A stretch of 64,000 bases of DNA from positions 62,001-126,000 of the forward strand of contig JAIKVV010000079.1 in NCBI GenBank assembly GCA_024685385.1, given 5' to 3'. The notes under the pieces are model-generated. The model was not told the DNA's origin and did no database searches. It saw only the letters and a list, made by a program, of their open reading frames with translations. A program made the translations under genes and the position numbers. Source of the DNA: Saccharofermentans sp. (GTDB lineage: Bacteria; Bacillota; Clostridia; Saccharofermentanales; Saccharofermentanaceae). Of this stretch, positions 16,612 through 25,529 are shown in pieces (the first letter of the stretch is position 1; every line of letters starts with the position of its first letter).

Positions 16612-18396
16612 ATGTCTGATAACAATGATGTTGAGAGCAGGAATTCGACTCTTTCGAATTCCGAGCTTATTGAGATGCAGCGCGATATGCGCAAGCGTAA
16701 GAAGAGAAAGATCGTCTTAATCGTTCTTATCTGTGTGGCAGCGGCATTTGCACTTATTGCCGTGCTTATCGGCATGGCGATCAATGCCATCAACGAGATG
16801 ATCAATAAGACTTATCTGAACGTGGAGCAGGCCACTGCCACGCGCACATCGCTTTCACAGTATGTTGAAAGCGGCGGCGGGATCGGTCCTGCTGATGTAA
16901 GTTATGTCGATATAAGAAATGCTCTTGAAGTTGATGAAGTATTTGTCAGAGAGGGAGACAGGGTCAGTGCAGATGCAATGCTCATGACCGTAACAGAATC
17001 ATCTCTCATGGATGCAATCTCATCTGTTCAGGGACAGATCGATAATCTTGATAAGTCCATAGCCGATGTAGCTGATGACAAGATATCAGGCAAGGTCAAG
17101 GCTCCTCTCGAAGGAAGAGTCAAGGTCATCTACTGCAAAGAGGATGAAACGGTTGCTGATACGGTATGCGAAAACGGCGCTCTGATGATCCTGTCCCTTG
17201 ACGGCAAGATGGCTTGTGATATCCCTGCAGGAGATCTTAAGGCCGGAGATCAGTTAAAGGTCTTCGATAAGGACGGCAATGAATATAAGGGCCAGGTCAG
17301 CAGGGTTAAGGCAGGGCAGGCTCTGATACTGGTATCTGACAAGACTTTGATGCCTGACGATAAGGTCACGGTCAAAGACGAAAACGATAATACGCTTTCA
17401 CAGGCAGACCTCAGGATCAACAAGCCTTTGTCTGTTACAGGCTATACAGGAACTGTTAAGACCATTAAGTGCAAGGTAAACGATAAGGTCAAAGCCGGAG
17501 ACGTTCTCCTTACTCTTTCCGATACCAAGATCTCCGCAGATTATGATTCTCTCCTTAAGCAGAGAAAGGATCTGGAGGATACTCTCAATGAGTATCTCAA
17601 GATCTATAAGGACGGCGGTATCTTTGCGGGAGAAGAAGGCATCGTGAAGATGATATATGATCCCGACGGAAATAATGATGAACAGCAGGATACCCAGACG
17701 GTCGATCCTGCCGATTATGCTTCATATATGGGTCAGGGAGATGTTGAGATCTCAAATGTCGATGATGACGATGAAGAAGTAAAGTCAGGTTACATGCGTG
17801 TTGCCAAGATCTCGCCCGACAAGAAATTTGCAGTTAAGGTCGGCATTTCCGAAAAAGACATCTTGAGGATCAAGGAAGACATGAAGGCGAAGATCGAGAT
17901 CGAAGCCTTGAAGTATAAGGGCGAGGGCGTTGTAACGGAGATCTCTGATGAGCCGGTCGATCAGAATGAAGGCCTTTATGCCGTAAAGATCCTTTTCAAT
18001 AAGACGGAGGATATGTGGACGGGTATGTATGCCGAAGTCAAGATCGAAGTCCTGAATGCCGATAATGTTCTGGCTTTAAAGACATCTGCCGTTCATAAGT
18101 CCGGCAGCGGTGATTTCGTTTATACCGAATATAATCAGGAGACCCGTGGATTCGGCGGAATAGTCTATGTAAAGACAGGCATCTCCAATGATGAGTTCAC
18201 GGAGATCAAGGAAGGTCTTTCTGAAGGCGATACCGTTTATTATGAGTCGGATAAGAGCGAAATGATGAACATGATGTATGGTTCGGAGACAGAAGAAGGC
18301 GGCGAAGAAGCCGGATCCGCTCAGGACAAGATTGCGGAACACAATGAATCCGTAGAGTCTGCCGCAGCTTCCGACGGTCAGGGTGATGCGCAATGA
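16612..18396 (+). CDS. ABC exporter adaptor, HlyD/MacA-like (first)
   Basis: The 594-residue membrane-fusion-type protein has a short cytoplasmic N-terminus and one membrane helix (about 30-60). Two lipoyl-like blocks surround APLEGRVKVI and VTGYTGTVKTI, each ending in a KAGD or VSAD turn. A helical segment KQRKDLEDTLNEYLKIY and a beta-barrel region ending in KTGISNDEFTEIKEGLSEGD follow. Gram-positive homologues sit outside the membrane and help a MacB-type transporter pass its substrate. Its stop overlaps the ATPase start. The C-terminus is acidic low complexity. Confidence 0.82.
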   Translation: MSDNNDVESRNSTLSNSELIEMQRDMRKRKKRKIVLIVLICVAAAFALIAVLIGMAINAINEMINKTYLNVEQATATRTSLSQYVESGGGIGPADVSYVDIRNALEVDEVFVREGDRVSADAMLMTVTESSLMDAISSVQGQIDNLDKSIADVADDKISGKVKAPLEGRVKVIYCKEDETVADTVCENGALMILSLDGKMACDIPAGDLKAGDQLKVFDKDGNEYKGQVSRVKAGQALILVSDKTLMPDDKVTVKDENDNTLSQADLRINKPLSVTGYTGTVKTIKCKVNDKVKAGDVLLTLSDTKISADYDSLLKQRKDLEDTLNEYLKIYKDGGIFAGEEGIVKMIYDPDGNNDEQQDTQTVDPADYASYMGQGDVEISNVDDDDEEVKSGYMRVAKISPDKKFAVKVGISEKDILRIKEDMKAKIEIEALKYKGEGVVTEISDEPVDQNEGLYAVKILFNKTEDMWTGMYAEVKIEVLNADNVLALKTSAVHKSGSGDFVYTEYNQETRGFGGIVYVKTGISNDEFTEIKEGLSEGDTVYYESDKSEMMNMMYGSETEEGGEEAGSAQDKIAEHNESVESAAASDGQGDAQ

Positions 18397-19067
18397 TCGA
18401 TCTTAAAGATATAACAAGAGTCTACCTCGTAGGCGAGGAAGAAGTTTGTGCATTGGACCATGTTACCATGCATGTATATAAGGGCGAGTTTGTGTCGGTC
18501 ATCGGACCTTCCGGTTCCGGCAAATCAACGCTCATGAATGTTATCGGCTGCCTTGATAAGGCTGATGCCGGTGATTATGTACTAGACGGTATCCCGATCG
18601 AGTATTATACCGAAAACAAACTGGCCGAAGTGCGCAACCGCAAGATCGGTTTCGTATTTCAGAATTTCAATCTGATCTCCAACATGACTGTTGAAGAGAA
18701 TATAGAACTTCCTCTCATATACAGGGGTATGAAGAGATCAGAAAGAGTAAAGAGGGTCAAAGAAGCGGTCGAAGCTGTCGGACTGCAGACGCGTGTGCAC
18801 CATCTGCCGACAGAGTTATCGGGCGGACAGCAGCAGAGGGTTGCGATAGCAAGAGCCATCGTTACCAATCCTTCTCTCATACTTGCCGATGAGCCGACCG
18901 GCAACCTTGATTCGCATACCAGCAAAGATATAATCGAGATCTTCAAGAAACTCAATTCTCTGGGCAATACCATCGTCCTCATTACCCATGATCCGGATGT
19001 TGCAGCTGAAGCAAAGCGCGTTGTCAGGATCAAGGACGGTAAGATTTCGGAGGTGGCAAGACAATGA
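18393..19067 (+). CDS. ABC exporter ATP-binding protein, MacB/LolD type
   Basis: The 224-residue ATPase has Walker A GPSGSGKST, the Q-loop at FQNFNLI, the signature LSGGQQQRVAIARA and Walker B LILADEPTGNLD. This MacB/LolD/FtsE-like class powers mechanotransmission-type exporters. It starts by ATGA overlap with the first adaptor and overlaps the permease start by 4 bp, so the three are co-translated. Its substrate is unknown; relatives export peptides, antibiotics or lipoproteins. Confidence 0.92.
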   Translation: MIDLKDITRVYLVGEEEVCALDHVTMHVYKGEFVSVIGPSGSGKSTLMNVIGCLDKADAGDYVLDGIPIEYYTENKLAEVRNRKIGFVFQNFNLISNMTVEENIELPLIYRGMKRSERVKRVKEAVEAVGLQTRVHHLPTELSGGQQQRVAIARAIVTNPSLILADEPTGNLDSHTSKDIIEIFKKLNSLGNTIVLITHDPDVAAEAKRVVRIKDGKISEVARQ

Positions 19068-20287
19068 TCAGATTCTTTGATGCCGTATTTAACTCCGGAG
19101 TAGTCCAGTCTTTCAGAATGGCCATCAAGTCCATCCTGAGCAACAAGATGAGATCTTTTCTTACCATGCTGGGCATTATCATCGGCGTAATCGCCCTGGT
19201 CGTTCTTGTAAGCCTTGTCAATGGCGGAACCTCATCTATTACAAGCACGATCTCCGCTCTCGGAAACAACATGGTATATATCCAGTTTACCGATGATGTT
19301 CCGAAAGAGATCTCCAGTAAGGAAACGCAGGACAAATGGATCGAGAATAATCCTTCTTTCAAGAGCGTCAGTATGGAATACGCACTGCTTGAGAGAGCTT
19401 TGATCGATAATGAATATACGGGTGTTATGCTGTCGGGCGTTTCTAATGATTATTTCGATATCATGGGAAAGGAATTAATGATGGGAAGGTTCCTTACTAA
19501 TGCGGATTGCGAAAACAACAGCATGGTCTGCGTAATAACCGAGAAAATGGCCAAAGAAAAGATCGGATATTACGACTGTGTCGGAGAAGTCCTTACCATC
19601 GGTGATTTTGATTACACCATAGTCGGTGTATTGGATGATAACTTCAACAGTATAGAGGCAATGATGAACTGGGGTTATAACGTATACATCCCCTATGAGA
19701 TCATCTCCGAAAACTCCATTTCCGGATATACTTCATCCTGCACTCTTTACATCAATGCCCGGGACGGCTATACGATGGATGAGTTAAAGGCGGATGTGGA
19801 TACTCTCTTCAAGAGGGATTATAAAGATGTTGAATATGAGATCTATGATATCTCATACATCGAGGATGCGCTCGGAAACATCACTTCCGTATTGTCGGTA
19901 GTCCTTGGCGCTATCGCCGGAATATCACTCCTTGTCGGTGGCATCGGCATCATGAACATCATGCTGGTTACCGTTACAGAAAGAACAAGAGAGATAGGTA
20001 TCCGCAAGGCGATCGGTGCATCAAGGGGCGTAATATTGCGTCAGTTCCTTTTTGAGTCAGTTGTCATCTGTCTCATAGGCTGCGGAATAGGTATATTTGC
20101 TTCCTGGTTCCTTCTCAAGACCGGTTCCCTCATCACAGCTTCGCTCGGCGTGGAATTCGCCATGGATCCGACGATAGTGATCATCGCGGTGACATTCTGT
20201 TTCGTAATAGGCATCCTTTTCGGATTATATCCTGCCAACAAGGCGGCCAAGATGAATCCGATAGATGCTTTGCACTATGGGGGTTGA
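19064..20287 (+). CDS. ABC exporter permease, MacB/FtsX family
   Basis: The 407-residue permease has one N-terminal membrane helix (about 22-45, in MLGIIIGVIALVVLVSLV), then an extracytoplasmic MacB_PCD domain (about 50-270). A C-terminal FtsX domain with three helices (about 280-400) carries the conserved RTREIGIRKAIGAS loop. GGAGG precedes the ATG. A MacB-type permease of this kind dimerises and pairs with the ATPase just upstream; adaptors encoded on both sides are expected to dock on its outer domain. Confidence 0.92.
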   Translation: MIRFFDAVFNSGVVQSFRMAIKSILSNKMRSFLTMLGIIIGVIALVVLVSLVNGGTSSITSTISALGNNMVYIQFTDDVPKEISSKETQDKWIENNPSFKSVSMEYALLERALIDNEYTGVMLSGVSNDYFDIMGKELMMGRFLTNADCENNSMVCVITEKMAKEKIGYYDCVGEVLTIGDFDYTIVGVLDDNFNSIEAMMNWGYNVYIPYEIISENSISGYTSSCTLYINARDGYTMDELKADVDTLFKRDYKDVEYEIYDISYIEDALGNITSVLSVVLGAIAGISLLVGGIGIMNIMLVTVTERTREIGIRKAIGASRGVILRQFLFESVVICLIGCGIGIFASWFLLKTGSLITASLGVEFAMDPTIVIIAVTFCFVIGILFGLYPANKAAKMNPIDALHYGG

Positions 20288-20293
20288 TCTGAT

Positions 20294-22219
20294 ATGGAAA
20301 TGCAGAATATAAACGATAACAAGGTGCTTTTTGATCCCGGAAGGGAAGAACGGAGCACGGAACATGTTCAGAAGAAGAGGAAATCTTCCAAAGTTTGGCT
20401 TATCGTCGTTGCGATAATCGTTGCAGCAACGATAGCAGGCGTTAATGTGCTGACATATTACTCAAAGAAGAGTTCGGAACAGAAGAATGATCTTACCTCA
20501 CAGTCTCTCATTGAAACTACGGCTTCCATGAGGATGATCGAAAACAGGGTCGTATGCACCGGAAAGATAAAAGCAGCGGACAAAGAAGATTATGAATTCA
20601 TTTCCGGGGTCGAATTCGAAAAGGTGTTTTTCAAAAACGGTGATACGGTAAAAGAAGGCGAGATCATCGGAACGGCTGATCTAGTATCACTTGTTTCTTC
20701 CCTGGAAAACACCAGGAAGATGATCATAGAACTTGACAAGGAGCTCCATACCGAGGCGGTCGATAACAACGGAAGCAAGATCAAGGCTTCCTGTGACGGC
20801 AGGGTCAAGGCTGTCTACGCAGGAGAGTCCGATAATGTTTCAGATGTCGTATATGAGAAAGGCTCATTGTTGATCCTCTCCGTTGACGGCAAGATGGCAT
20901 GTGACATCGTGACCGGCAAAAACATAGGCGTAGGAACGGCCGTTAAGGGCAAACTTGCCGATGGCAGCGAGATCAACGGAAGAGCTGCTTCCTATTCTGA
21001 CGGCAAGATGAAAGTTACTTTCTCCGACAAGATTCCCGGGATCGGTGACAGGGTCAATGTCATCTATGAAGGAGAGAGTCTTGGCATAGGTGAATTTTAC
21101 GTGAACTGCCCTCTCAAGGTCGTATCTTTTGCCGGCAAGATCAAGAATATCAAGGTCAAAGAAGGTGATTCGGTCAAAGAAGGCGATACTCTCTTTACTT
21201 TGACGGATGATGTTTATTCCGACAGATACAATACCTTGATGTCACAGCGTGAAGATCTCATCGAAGACATAAGGACAATGCTGAAGATATATGAGACGGG
21301 ATATATATATGCCGATAAGGACGGTATCTTAAGAGGGCTTGATGAAGACCTCTATGAAGAAGAAAACGTAAATCTTCCTTCCAAAGGCTCATCTTACGGC
21401 AGCGGGTCCCTTTTGGCCCGTGACAATGATGAACCCCAATCAACGGGTGAACCGACGGAGCCATCAGAACCGGATCAGACAAAACCCTCCGGTAGCCAGG
21501 ACCCTACTGATCCTCCGTCGACAACAGATCCTTCGGGTACTGATATTCCCGCAGGATATCCCGGTATCCCTGCAGGCTTTGATCCCGCCCAGTACTATGC
21601 CATCATTAACGGCTCCAATGCGATGGACCCCGGTGCAATGACGGAAATGCCTGATTCATCTGCCGATGATATGGTAGAGGCACAGTATATCAATGACAAG
21701 AAGGTTCTCTATTCTCTTGAAGAAAGCACCTCTTTTGAGATCAAGATCAAAGCGGAAGACAGGAATGTCGTCTTTATGGAAGAAGGCATGAACTGCCGTA
21801 TTACACCGATCTCCATGAGTGATAAGGAATATGAAGGCAAGATCAAGGATATCGCAACAAAAGGCAGTCTGAGCGGAAAGAAAGCCTACTATCAGGTCAC
21901 GGTTTCTTTTGACCGTATCCCCGAACTTAGAGAGGGCATGAATGCGAAAGTCACGATAGAGATCAAATCTGATCCCGTGCTTTCTATTCCCATAGCTGCC
22001 ATAAAGAATCAGAACAGCAAGGCATATGTCTATACTGCCAAGGATGAAACAACAGGTGAACTCACGGGTCTGCGCGAGATCACGACAGGTAAGTCGGATG
22101 CCGATTATGTTGAGGTGCTCTCGGGACTTTCCGAAGGCGACAAGATCTATTATCTCTATTATGATACGATAGATTATTCCAAGATAACAAACGGCGTGGA
22201 TACCAATCTTTACATGTAA
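20294..22219 (+). CDS. ABC exporter adaptor, HlyD/MacA-like (second)
   Basis: The 641-residue paralogue of the first adaptor shares its layout and phrases: LSVDGKMACDI against LSLDGKMACDI, and KVTIEIKSDPVLSI near the end. It has a cytoplasmic basic start, a membrane helix (about 33-56) and two lipoyl-like blocks. It also carries a Pro/Ser/Thr/Asp-rich insert (about 375-465) that the first lacks. It starts 6 nt after the permease. Two non-identical adaptors for one transporter suggest a hetero-oligomeric assembly, or division of labour. Confidence 0.8.
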   Translation: MEMQNINDNKVLFDPGREERSTEHVQKKRKSSKVWLIVVAIIVAATIAGVNVLTYYSKKSSEQKNDLTSQSLIETTASMRMIENRVVCTGKIKAADKEDYEFISGVEFEKVFFKNGDTVKEGEIIGTADLVSLVSSLENTRKMIIELDKELHTEAVDNNGSKIKASCDGRVKAVYAGESDNVSDVVYEKGSLLILSVDGKMACDIVTGKNIGVGTAVKGKLADGSEINGRAASYSDGKMKVTFSDKIPGIGDRVNVIYEGESLGIGEFYVNCPLKVVSFAGKIKNIKVKEGDSVKEGDTLFTLTDDVYSDRYNTLMSQREDLIEDIRTMLKIYETGYIYADKDGILRGLDEDLYEEENVNLPSKGSSYGSGSLLARDNDEPQSTGEPTEPSEPDQTKPSGSQDPTDPPSTTDPSGTDIPAGYPGIPAGFDPAQYYAIINGSNAMDPGAMTEMPDSSADDMVEAQYINDKKVLYSLEESTSFEIKIKAEDRNVVFMEEGMNCRITPISMSDKEYEGKIKDIATKGSLSGKKAYYQVTVSFDRIPELREGMNAKVTIEIKSDPVLSIPIAAIKNQNSKAYVYTAKDETTGELTGLREITTGKSDADYVEVLSGLSEGDKIYYLYYDTIDYSKITNGVDTNLYM

Positions 22220-22235
22220 TCCGGAGAGTTCATAA

Positions 22236-23300
22236 ATGGCGGCGGCAACTATCGACAAGAGAATATCCGAAAATGATAACATCGACTATTCTGATGTCGT
22301 AGTGCTGATACCGGCATATAAGCCGTGCGAAAGACTCGTAAAGCTCATAAAAGATCTCAAGAAAGCTGGTCTTGATGCCATAATCGTAAATGACGGCAGC
22401 GGGCCTGAATATGAGGATGTCTTTTCGCAATGCAAGGATCTGGGCGCCGATGTCATCGGCTATGATGTTAATTGCGGCAAAGGTCATGCATTAAAGCACG
22501 GATTCGAGTATGTGGCGACAAAGAACTATTCTTATGTCGTTACCTCTGACTGTGACGGCCAGCACCGGCCTGAAGATATCACGAGGGTGGCTCAGGCTCT
22601 GATGTCCGGAAACAACATCGTCCTCACGGTGCGCGGAATAAAGAAGGATGCGCCTCTCAGGTCCAGGATCGGCAATACCATGTCTAGATTCTTTTTCGCG
22701 ATCGCCAATGCAAGATATCTTCCCGATAACCAGTCAGGTCTCCGCGGCTTTGCCACATCCAACATCAATTGGATGCTCAAGGTCAGGGGAGAGAAATACG
22801 ACTATGAACTCAACGTTGTCCTGATGGCCGAAAAACAGGCTCTCGAGATATCGACCATCCCGATAGAAGCCATATATATCGACAATAATGCCGATTCTCA
22901 TTTCAGGCCTCTTACCGATACGGTCCTTATCTATGTCAGGTATCTTCAGACCATCGCATGTGCCGCTGTCGCTTTACTTTTGAACATACTGACGGTCCTT
23001 ATCCTTCGCGATATCCTTCATGTTGGATTTTTCTATCTGATCACGGTCCTCAATTGGCTCATTTATCTTCTTTTGTGTTTTATCATCGAAAGATATATCG
23101 TCTTCAGGAATTTCTTCTACACCGCAGGTGCCAGAAGACTTGCCCTGTCCATTGCAAAGTATACGAGCTACTACCTTATCTGCATGCTCGCAGTCCATCT
23201 CATTCCTTTTGCAATACCGATGACTGTTTACTATGTGCTGTCTGTTATAATTATAGAAGTAGCTGAATATCTGTTGCTCAAGGCAACATATGATCATTGA
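22236..23300 (+). CDS. GT2 glycosyltransferase - GtrA-like fusion
   Basis: The N-terminal family 2 glycosyltransferase domain (about 18-235) has LIPAYKP, the VNDGSGPEYED region and SDCDGQH, a DxD-type metal site; it resembles dolichyl-phosphate mannose synthases. The C-terminal part (about 236-350) has four membrane helices matching GtrA flippase-like proteins. Such fusions would load a sugar on undecaprenyl phosphate and aid its transfer across the membrane. It begins 16 nt after the second adaptor, so it appears to be the last gene of the exporter operon. Confidence 0.85.
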   Translation: MAAATIDKRISENDNIDYSDVVVLIPAYKPCERLVKLIKDLKKAGLDAIIVNDGSGPEYEDVFSQCKDLGADVIGYDVNCGKGHALKHGFEYVATKNYSYVVTSDCDGQHRPEDITRVAQALMSGNNIVLTVRGIKKDAPLRSRIGNTMSRFFFAIANARYLPDNQSGLRGFATSNINWMLKVRGEKYDYELNVVLMAEKQALEISTIPIEAIYIDNNADSHFRPLTDTVLIYVRYLQTIACAAVALLLNILTVLILRDILHVGFFYLITVLNWLIYLLLCFIIERYIVFRNFFYTAGARRLALSIAKYTSYYLICMLAVHLIPFAIPMTVYYVLSVIIIEVAEYLLLKATYDH

Positions 23301-23385
23301 TTTTTGGAATTTTGCAACTTTTTTGTATCTGCGGTTGTATAACAGGTAACAAACTAACAATCATTCCCATAAGGAGGGACAGGAT

Positions 23386-24459
23386 ATGAAGAGTCAAAAG
23401 AGGATACTTAAGAGAACGGCAGTGGTGCTCGCGTTGTTGATGATGATGTCATCTTTTGCTGCATGCGGAGCCAAGAGCGTTGCTACCGAGAATGTAAAAA
23501 ATCACAATCAAAATTCAGCGGCTGCCGGTGCACAGTTTAAGAGTGAAGTCGATCTTGCTGACGGGATCGATTCCTATGTTACAGAGCCGGAATATTATGC
23601 TGATGAGACAGGAATTCCTCAAGATACTGCTTTCCGGAGCAACACAGGTTCTTCCGCCCGGACTGATACCGTTTCTGAGCGCAAATTGATCAGGACTTGC
23701 ACCATCACGGCACAGACTGAAAAATTCGATGAGGTGATCGCTTCATTCAAAGCAAAAGTAAATGAGCTCGGCGGATATTTCGAGAATTCAAACATTTCCG
23801 GTACGGGTATGAATAACAGTTACAGGAGAGGAACTTTTGTTGTAAGAGTTCCTCAGGATAAACTCGATGATCTTATCAGTTCCGTTAACGGCTCCGTAAA
23901 TGTTTTGAGCACTTCCGAAAACTCGGAAGATAAAACGTTAGAGTATGTGGATATGGAAGCCAGGATAAAGTCTCTCAAGGTCGAACAGCAGACTCTGATG
24001 GATCTTCTTGCAAAAGCAGATTCCCTGGATAATATAATCATCCTTCAGAACCGTCTTTCCGAGATCCGTTATCAGATCGAATCCTATGAGACCCAGATCA
24101 AGACGATCGACAACAAGGTCACATATGCCACATTGAATCTGTCGATCAATGAGGTCGTAGAAGAAGAGATCCAGGAGCCTAACAAGAAGAGGACTTTCTG
24201 GGATGACGTCAAGGATGCTTTCGGAGAGATGCTTGAGAATGTAGTCGAGTTCGGACAGGGCGCAGTTATCCTCTTCATCATGCTCCTGCCTCTTACGGTT
24301 GTCATGATCATCGCAGGAATCATCGTTCTTGTCTGCATCAAGAGAGGCCGCAAGAAGCGCGCTGCAAGAAGAGCAGCTGCAGAGGCCGCAAAAGCTCAGG
24401 CAACGGAAACCACTGAAGAGCCCGCAGAAGCCAAGGTTGACGAAAGCAGCAAAGAATAA
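23386..24459 (+). CDS. DUF4349 domain lipoprotein
   Basis: The 357-residue protein has a signal peptide with lipobox SFAAC (about Cys27). A polar linker leads to a DUF4349 domain (about 100-310) containing a coiled coil (about 185-245, EYVDMEARIKSLKVEQQ and onward). A membrane helix is at about 296-320, and the tail is basic then Ala/Glu rich. Members are thought to be envelope proteins of unknown role. AAGGAGGG precedes the ATG. The gene has its own leader of 85 nt, and a terminator follows at 24503. Confidence 0.85.
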   Translation: MKSQKRILKRTAVVLALLMMMSSFAACGAKSVATENVKNHNQNSAAAGAQFKSEVDLADGIDSYVTEPEYYADETGIPQDTAFRSNTGSSARTDTVSERKLIRTCTITAQTEKFDEVIASFKAKVNELGGYFENSNISGTGMNNSYRRGTFVVRVPQDKLDDLISSVNGSVNVLSTSENSEDKTLEYVDMEARIKSLKVEQQTLMDLLAKADSLDNIIILQNRLSEIRYQIESYETQIKTIDNKVTYATLNLSINEVVEEEIQEPNKKRTFWDDVKDAFGEMLENVVEFGQGAVILFIMLLPLTVVMIIAGIIVLVCIKRGRKKRAARRAAAEAAKAQATETTEEPAEAKVDESSKE

Positions 24460-24502
24460 AAAATAAGAAAATATCGTCTGGTAAGCGCACGATATTATAT
24501 GG

Positions 24503-24550
24503 TCCTCCACTTCCTTAAAATGACTTGGGAGTGGAGGATATCTTTATTAT
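24503..24550 (+). terminator. Terminator after the DUF4349 gene
   Basis: A 12-bp stem (24503-24514 with 24527-24538, one wobble pair) has a 12-nt loop and is followed by TATCTTTATTATTT. Confidence 0.85.
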
Positions 24551-24596
24551 TTGATAAAATGTTACATAAGAACATCAAGTAATTGAGAGGTGTTAC

Positions 24597-25466
24597 ATGA
24601 AAGGTATCATTCTTGCAGCAGGGAAGGGGACCAGGCTGTATCCCATAACTCTTCCGATCTGTAAACCGCTCCTGCCGGTCTACGACAAACCCTTGATCTA
24701 TTATCCTTTATCCGTTCTCATGAATGCCGGTATCAAGGACATCATGATCATTACTCCTCCGGGAGATACCAAGCCCTTCGAAAATCTTCTTTCTGACGGA
24801 CATAAGATAGGCGTTAACATCCGCTATAAAGAACAGCCCGTTCAGAGAGGCATCGCAGATGCATTTATCCTTGCAGAAGAATTCATAGGTGATGACAATT
24901 GCTGCCTTGCTTTAGGAGACAATATCTTCTATGGTCCGGGCTTCAGGAAGAAACTGAGGCAGGCAGTGGAACTTTGCAAAGACGGTGCGGCTATATTCGG
25001 CTATTATGTTACAGATCCCAGACCTTTCGGAGTCGTTGAATTCTCCGCTGACGGAAAGGCCGTAAGCATTGAAGAGAAGCCCAAGAAACCGAAGTCAAAT
25101 TATATCGTTCCGGGCTTGTATTTTTACGATAATCAGGTCGTATCCATAGCCAAGAACGTTAAGCCTTCCGCAAGGGGAGAATTGGAGATCACATCTGTAA
25201 ATAATGCTTATCTTGCCCAGGGCGCTCTGAGGGTAATCCCTCTTGAATCCGAATTCTCCTGGTTTGACGCCGGCACGGCTGACAGCCTTTATGAAGCAGC
25301 CGGTCAGATTAAGTCAGCTCAAAGATCAGGAAAGATGATCGGCTGTCTGGAGGAAGTGGCTTTAAGAAATCAGTGGATCGGTCTGGATGATCTGACAATA
25401 ATGGCTGAAGAAATGTCCAAGACCAACTACGGACATTATCTCAGCACTCTTGTTGATGATATCTGA
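24597..25466 (+). CDS. rfbA: Glucose-1-phosphate thymidylyltransferase
   Basis: The 289-residue enzyme makes dTDP-glucose from glucose 1-phosphate and dTTP, the entry step to dTDP-rhamnose. Visible are the nucleotide-binding loop GILAAGKGTRLYP, KPLLPVYDKPLIYYPLS, LGDNIFYG with the metal Asp, and EKPKKPKSN. Length matches RmlA. No rmlB, C or D is nearby, so it is an isolated member of the pathway in this window. The gene is monocistronic between two terminators. Confidence 0.93.
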   Translation: MKGIILAAGKGTRLYPITLPICKPLLPVYDKPLIYYPLSVLMNAGIKDIMIITPPGDTKPFENLLSDGHKIGVNIRYKEQPVQRGIADAFILAEEFIGDDNCCLALGDNIFYGPGFRKKLRQAVELCKDGAAIFGYYVTDPRPFGVVEFSADGKAVSIEEKPKKPKSNYIVPGLYFYDNQVVSIAKNVKPSARGELEITSVNNAYLAQGALRVIPLESEFSWFDAGTADSLYEAAGQIKSAQRSGKMIGCLEEVALRNQWIGLDDLTIMAEEMSKTNYGHYLSTLVDDI

Positions 25467-25487
25467 TCTTGATCTTTGCAATATATC

Positions 25488-25522
25488 GGGGCCGGTTTCA
25501 CTAAGGAAGCCGGCCCCTTTTT
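25488..25522 (+). terminator. Terminator after rfbA
   Basis: GGGGCCGGTTTC (25488-25499) pairs with GAAGCCGGCCCC (25506-25517), with one wobble, followed by five Ts. Confidence 0.9.
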
Positions 25523-25529
25523 GAATGAT

